Of a stretch of DNA of 8,965 bases, positions 6,341 through 8,965 are shown piece after piece; within the stretch, counting starts at the first letter, position 1, and each line of letters begins with the position of its first letter. The DNA is from JAYXXU01 sp049301135 (GTDB lineage: Bacteria; Pseudomonadota; Gammaproteobacteria; Pseudomonadales; Moraxellaceae): assembly GCA_049301135.1 (NCBI GenBank), contig JBAQKP010000082.1, forward strand, positions 1 to 8,965. Direction: 5' to 3'. Below the pieces are notes generated by a model, which was not told the DNA's origin, did not search any database, and was given only the letters and a program-made list of their open reading frames with translations. A program made the translations under genes and the position numbers.

Positions 6341-7096
6341 TCAAAAGATCAGTTCGCGCAGCAGTGCCAACCCAAGTAAGTGAACAGGATAAAACCAATA
6401 GCCCCAACGTCCCACCGGCTGAACATTAAAAGGCACATAACGCTGCTGTAATAACCATAAGCCAAACAACGGCGCAAACGCTGCACTCCCCAAAATAAGA
6501 ACATCGGTCGCTTGTAGTGCCGCGCCCATACTCAATTCATATGGGAAATTTACAAGCACCGCAATCAGTGCAGGCAGTCCCGACACCCAATAGCCATATC
6601 GAAGCGCCAGTAAGCAAGCGGCAGGCAATAACACGCCCAGCCAGCCGTACATCAGTTGGGCGTTCATCTGATACGACAGAGCCAGCAGTGCGGCGCCGAT
6701 CACGAGACGACTGACGCTGGGATACTGCACACACCAACACAGCAACAACCCAACTGCCAATGTTGGCATGATGTTAAAGGTGACTGAGTCGGTCGATAAT
6801 AAGTGATACGGATACTCGGAAATCAGTGCAAACAGCAGCAAGTAACCCAAGTAACGCGCGTTACCGATCTGCCACAGCGGTCGGCCAGCCGCACGAAATA
6901 CATTCGCCGCAATCGCCAAACAAAACAGCGGAAACGCCCAACGTCCCAACACAAACAGATCGGCCAGTTGCGGCCAGACCAAGCGTAGATGGTCGATCAA
7001 CATGGTCAGCAGTGCCAGCCATTTGATCAGATCTAGGGCGTGGTCGCGTGAATGGGTTGCGGGTGACTGATGAATGTGCAGCGATGAGGTAGGCAT
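6341..7096 (-). CDS. TraX-family integral membrane protein
   Basis: 251 residues; ATG at 7096 with TAAGG about 7 nt upstream. It is very hydrophobic, with roughly 7-9 membrane helices. Features of the TraX family (PF05857) are visible: LIKWLALLTMLIDHLRLV (about 23-40, with the D35-H36 pair), GRWAFPLFCLAIA (51-63), and a C-terminal RWGYWFYPVHL (230-240, including H239). TraX of plasmid F acetylates the N-terminus of F-pilin. Chromosomal homologues are common and mostly uncharacterised, and the substrate here is unknown. No pilin or transfer gene is nearby, so a conjugation role is not implied. It lies downstream of the fumarase gene in the same direction, with 55 bp between them that contain an intrinsic terminator. 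I saw no room for an obvious promoter of its own. Confidence 0.8.
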   Translation of the reverse strand: MPTSSLHIHQSPATHSRDHALDLIKWLALLTMLIDHLRLVWPQLADLFVLGRWAFPLFCLAIAANVFRAAGRPLWQIGNARYLGYLLLFALISEYPYHLLSTDSVTFNIMPTLAVGLLLCWCVQYPSVSRLVIGAALLALSYQMNAQLMYGWLGVLLPAACLLALRYGYWVSGLPALIAVLVNFPYELSMGAALQATDVLILGSAAFAPLFGLWLLQQRYVPFNVQPVGRWGYWFYPVHLLGLALLRELIF

Positions 7097-7112
7097 ATTT
7101 AGACCTTACAAA

Positions 7113-7138
7113 AAAAGGGACGGCCAAGCGTCCCTTTT
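7113..7138 (-). terminator. Intrinsic terminator between fumarase and traX-like genes
   Basis: A perfect 10-bp inverted repeat: AAAAGGGACG at 7113-7122 and CGTCCCTTTT at 7129-7138, with a 6-nt loop. On the minus strand the hairpin is followed by a T7 tract, beginning 13 nt after the fumarase stop. The T tract ends a few bases before the Shine-Dalgarno of the TraX-family gene. Confidence 0.8.
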
Positions 7139-7151
7139 AAAAAAGCATCAA

Positions 7152-8675
7152 TTATTTGCTGGCATCAATCACGGGGATTTTACCGATTTTGGCTTGCCAG
7201 ATCTGTGGCGCAGTGGCATGCACCGACGTGCCATTCACATCGACTGCGACGGAAACAGGCATGTCTTCGACCACCAGTTTATAGATGGCTTCCATGCCGA
7301 GATCGGCAAAACCGACCACTTCAGCTTCACGGATCGCCTTAGACACCAGATAGGCTGCACCACCGACTGCCATCAAGTAAGTAGCTTGGTGTTTTTTGAT
7401 GGAGGCAATTGCGACAGGGCCGCGTTCGGCTTTGCCGATCATGCCAAACAAACCAGTATGCTCCAGCACCTTGTCAGTGAACTTGTCCATGCGGGTCGCG
7501 GTGGTTGGCCCAGCAGGCCCGACCACTTCGTCACGCACCGGATCAACAGGGCCGACGTAATAGATCATTTTGCCGCGTAGGTCGACTGGCAACTCTTCAC
7601 CGCGATCAATCATATCGACCATGCGTTTGTGCGCCGCATCACGTCCGGTATACATCGTGCCGGACAGTAGCAAGGTGTCACCCGGTTGCCATGCGTTCAT
7701 TTCAGCTTGGGTCAGGCTGTCGAGGTTGACCCTTTTAGATTTGCTGGTTGACCATGTGACTTCTGGCCAGTCCGATAGCTTCGGCGCTTGTAAATGCGCA
7801 GGGCCTGAGCCATCGAGGTGAAAATGCGCGTGACGGGTTGCAGCGCAGTTGGGAATCATACCGACCGGCTTACCGGCAGCGTGGCATGGGTAGTCTTTGA
7901 TTTTAATATCGACCACGGTGGTCAGACCGCCCAAGCCTTGTGCGCCGATGCCGAGAGCGTTGACTTTTTCATAGATCTCGATGCGCAGTTCTTCAATCTG
8001 GCTGTTTGGACCACGTTTGAGCAACTCGTGCATGTCGATGTCTTCCATCAGGGCTTCTTTGGCCAGCAGCATGGCTTTTTCGGCAGTACCACCGATGCCA
8101 ATCCCGAGCATACCCGGTGGACACCAGCCTGCGCCCATCGTCGGCACGGTTTTCAGTACCCAATCGACAATCGAGTCGGATGGATTGAGCATGGCCAGCT
8201 TGGATTTGTTTTCGGAGCCACCGCCTTTGGCTGCGACCGTCACATCAACGCTGTTGCCAGGGACGAGTTTGTAGTGGATCACTGCAGGCGTGTTGTCGCC
8301 GGTATTTTTACGGCCAAAGGCTGGATCGCGCAGAATAGAAGCCCGCAGTACGTTGGTATTTTCGAGGTAGCCTTGGCGCACGCCTTCGTTAATCGCGTCA
8401 TCCAGACTCATGGTCAGGTCAAATTTGACATCCATACCGACATTCATAAACACGTTGACGATGCCGGTGTCTTGGCAAATTGGCCGATGGCCTTCAGCAC
8501 ACATGCGCGAGTTAATCAAAATCTGCGCCATCGCATCTTTGGCGGCGGGATTTTGCTCGGCTTCATAGGCGCGATTGATCGCTTGGATAAAATCCAGTGG
8601 GTGATAATAAGAGATGAACTGTAAGGCATCCTTGATCGAGGTAATCAAGTCATCTTGCTTGATGATGGTGGTCAT
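7152..8675 (-). CDS. fumA: Fumarate hydratase, class I (iron-sulfur), single chain
   Basis: This enzyme interconverts fumarate and L-malate in the TCA cycle, using a [4Fe-4S] cluster, in the cytoplasm. It has 507 residues, the size of the Pseudomonas/Acinetobacter enzyme and slightly shorter than E. coli FumA/FumB (about 548). The alpha-type catalytic domain spans about 1-290 and the beta-type domain about 325-500, fused in one chain. The probable cluster cysteines are C67 (ICQDTG), C185 (GWCPPG) and C277 (NCAATRH). The GPTTATRMD stretch at 389-397 is the active-site Thr/Arg region of the beta-type domain, and KGGGSENKS at 150-158 is also conserved. The ATG at 8675 is preceded by a weak GAGAG site 6 nt upstream and a TATAAT box 38 bp upstream. 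An oxygen-sensitive cluster is expected for this class. The symbol follows usage in related genomes; fumB or plain fum are equivalent choices. Confidence 0.95.
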   Translation of the reverse strand: MTTIIKQDDLITSIKDALQFISYYHPLDFIQAINRAYEAEQNPAAKDAMAQILINSRMCAEGHRPICQDTGIVNVFMNVGMDVKFDLTMSLDDAINEGVRQGYLENTNVLRASILRDPAFGRKNTGDNTPAVIHYKLVPGNSVDVTVAAKGGGSENKSKLAMLNPSDSIVDWVLKTVPTMGAGWCPPGMLGIGIGGTAEKAMLLAKEALMEDIDMHELLKRGPNSQIEELRIEIYEKVNALGIGAQGLGGLTTVVDIKIKDYPCHAAGKPVGMIPNCAATRHAHFHLDGSGPAHLQAPKLSDWPEVTWSTSKSKRVNLDSLTQAEMNAWQPGDTLLLSGTMYTGRDAAHKRMVDMIDRGEELPVDLRGKMIYYVGPVDPVRDEVVGPAGPTTATRMDKFTDKVLEHTGLFGMIGKAERGPVAIASIKKHQATYLMAVGGAAYLVSKAIREAEVVGFADLGMEAIYKLVVEDMPVSVAVDVNGTSVHATAPQIWQAKIGKIPVIDASK

Positions 8676-8712
8676 AACCGGCTCTCGTTGTGCGATGGCG
8701 TAAAGTGTGCTG

Positions 8713-8718
8713 ATTATA
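8713..8718 (-). promoter_or_regulatory. -10 box of the fumarase promoter
   Basis: The minus strand has a perfect TATAAT, 37 bp upstream of the fumarase ATG, preceded directly by TG. The expected -35 region falls inside the neighbouring terminator hairpin and matches poorly (ACGACA at 15-bp spacing, CCACGA at 17), so the promoter may depend on an activator or on the -10 region. Confidence 0.5.
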
Positions 8719-8721
8719 CAA

Positions 8722-8749
8722 AAAACCGCCGCTTGTCGTGGGCGGTTTT
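8722..8749 (-). terminator. Intrinsic terminator of the right-edge gene
   Basis: A perfect 9-bp inverted repeat: AAAACCGCC at 8722-8730 and GGCGGTTTT at 8741-8749, with a 10-nt loop. On the minus strand a T6 tract follows. It lies 65 bp after the stop of the right-edge gene and its T tract runs into the fumarase -10 region. Confidence 0.75.
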
Positions 8750-8814
8750 GCGCAAATTGAGCGGTTAATCACATGGCTAGACCCGATGAGGCCAAGCTCA
8801 GGACGCAAAATGGC

Positions 8815-8965
8815 TTAATCGACATCCAGCACTTTTGACAGTGGGATCGAGAGTTTGGCACTCAGATAATCATCGGACTGCACCAAAGCGGGGCCAATCA
8901 CCTGAATCCATAAATCGTCGGCATCAACTTTGCCCATGTCTTCACGGCGCGGTAGTGGGTAAGGC
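8815..8965 (-). CDS. Unrecognised protein, C-terminal 49 residues only
   Basis: An open minus-strand frame enters from the right edge and ends at a TAA at 8815-8817. The visible end begins PYPLPRREDMGKVDADDLWI and finishes with SAKLSIPLSKVLDVD. It has mixed acidic and hydrophobic composition, no membrane segment and no cysteine. The terminator at 8722-8749 in the right orientation supports it as a real gene end. I do not recognise the family, and the start is outside the window. Confidence 0.5.
   Translation of the reverse strand, partial: PYPLPRREDMGKVDADDLWIQVIGPALVQSDDYLSAKLSIPLSKVLDVD

Noticed and set aside
7818..8624. A 268-residue open frame on + opposite the fumarase gene
   Set aside because: It lies wholly inside a highly conserved fumarase coding sequence on the other strand, starts at a GTG without a ribosome site, and shows no recognisable domain. 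Long antisense frames are expected from the codon pattern of such genes.

Overview
The window reads as chromosomal DNA of a gammaproteobacterium, most likely in or near the Moraxellaceae (Acinetobacter-related). Pointers are a long single-chain class I fumarase of the Pseudomonas/Acinetobacter type, a minC-minD-minE operon with a PA4642-type small protein behind it, and a YiaD-like OmpA lipoprotein. By eye the base composition looks more balanced than in typical AT-rich Acinetobacter, so a less common genus is possible. The taxonomic call is inference. I see no tRNA, rRNA, IS element, CRISPR array or phage gene; this is ordinary core-genome territory with some less-known proteins.

Layout, left to right. 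(1) The C-terminal end of a PF10118-type 'metal-dependent hydrolase' on +, closed by a strong terminator at 315-350 that is shared with the convergent minus-strand block. (2) A minus-strand block read from right to left: a membrane protein resembling a voltage-sensor domain without a pore (2753-3784), then minC, minD, minE (division-site placement), then a PA4642-family small protein. A perfect 13-bp hairpin separates minE from the last gene. (3) A plus-strand group of three separately spaced genes for envelope or exported proteins: a YiaD-like OmpA lipoprotein (4046-4699), a DUF2846-type lipoprotein (4901-5707) and a small signal-peptide protein of unknown function (5857-6291). The first two each end in a clear intrinsic terminator. 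(4) A minus-strand block: a class I fumarase (7152-8675) followed by a TraX-family membrane protein (6341-7096), with an intrinsic terminator squeezed between them. (5) The 3' end of an unrecognised minus-strand gene at the right edge, whose terminator lies directly against the fumarase -10 box.

Functionally, minC/D/E make the complete Min oscillator: the MinC inhibitor, the MinD membrane ATPase and the MinE topological factor. The fumarase is a TCA-cycle enzyme. The two lipoproteins are predicted outer-membrane envelope proteins. I found no convincing new multi-gene system. The points most worth a second look are the pore-less voltage-sensor-like protein upstream of minC, a 9-2-9 dyad with three GACTAG copies upstream of the DUF2846 lipoprotein, and the tight terminator/gene arrangements around the fumarase.
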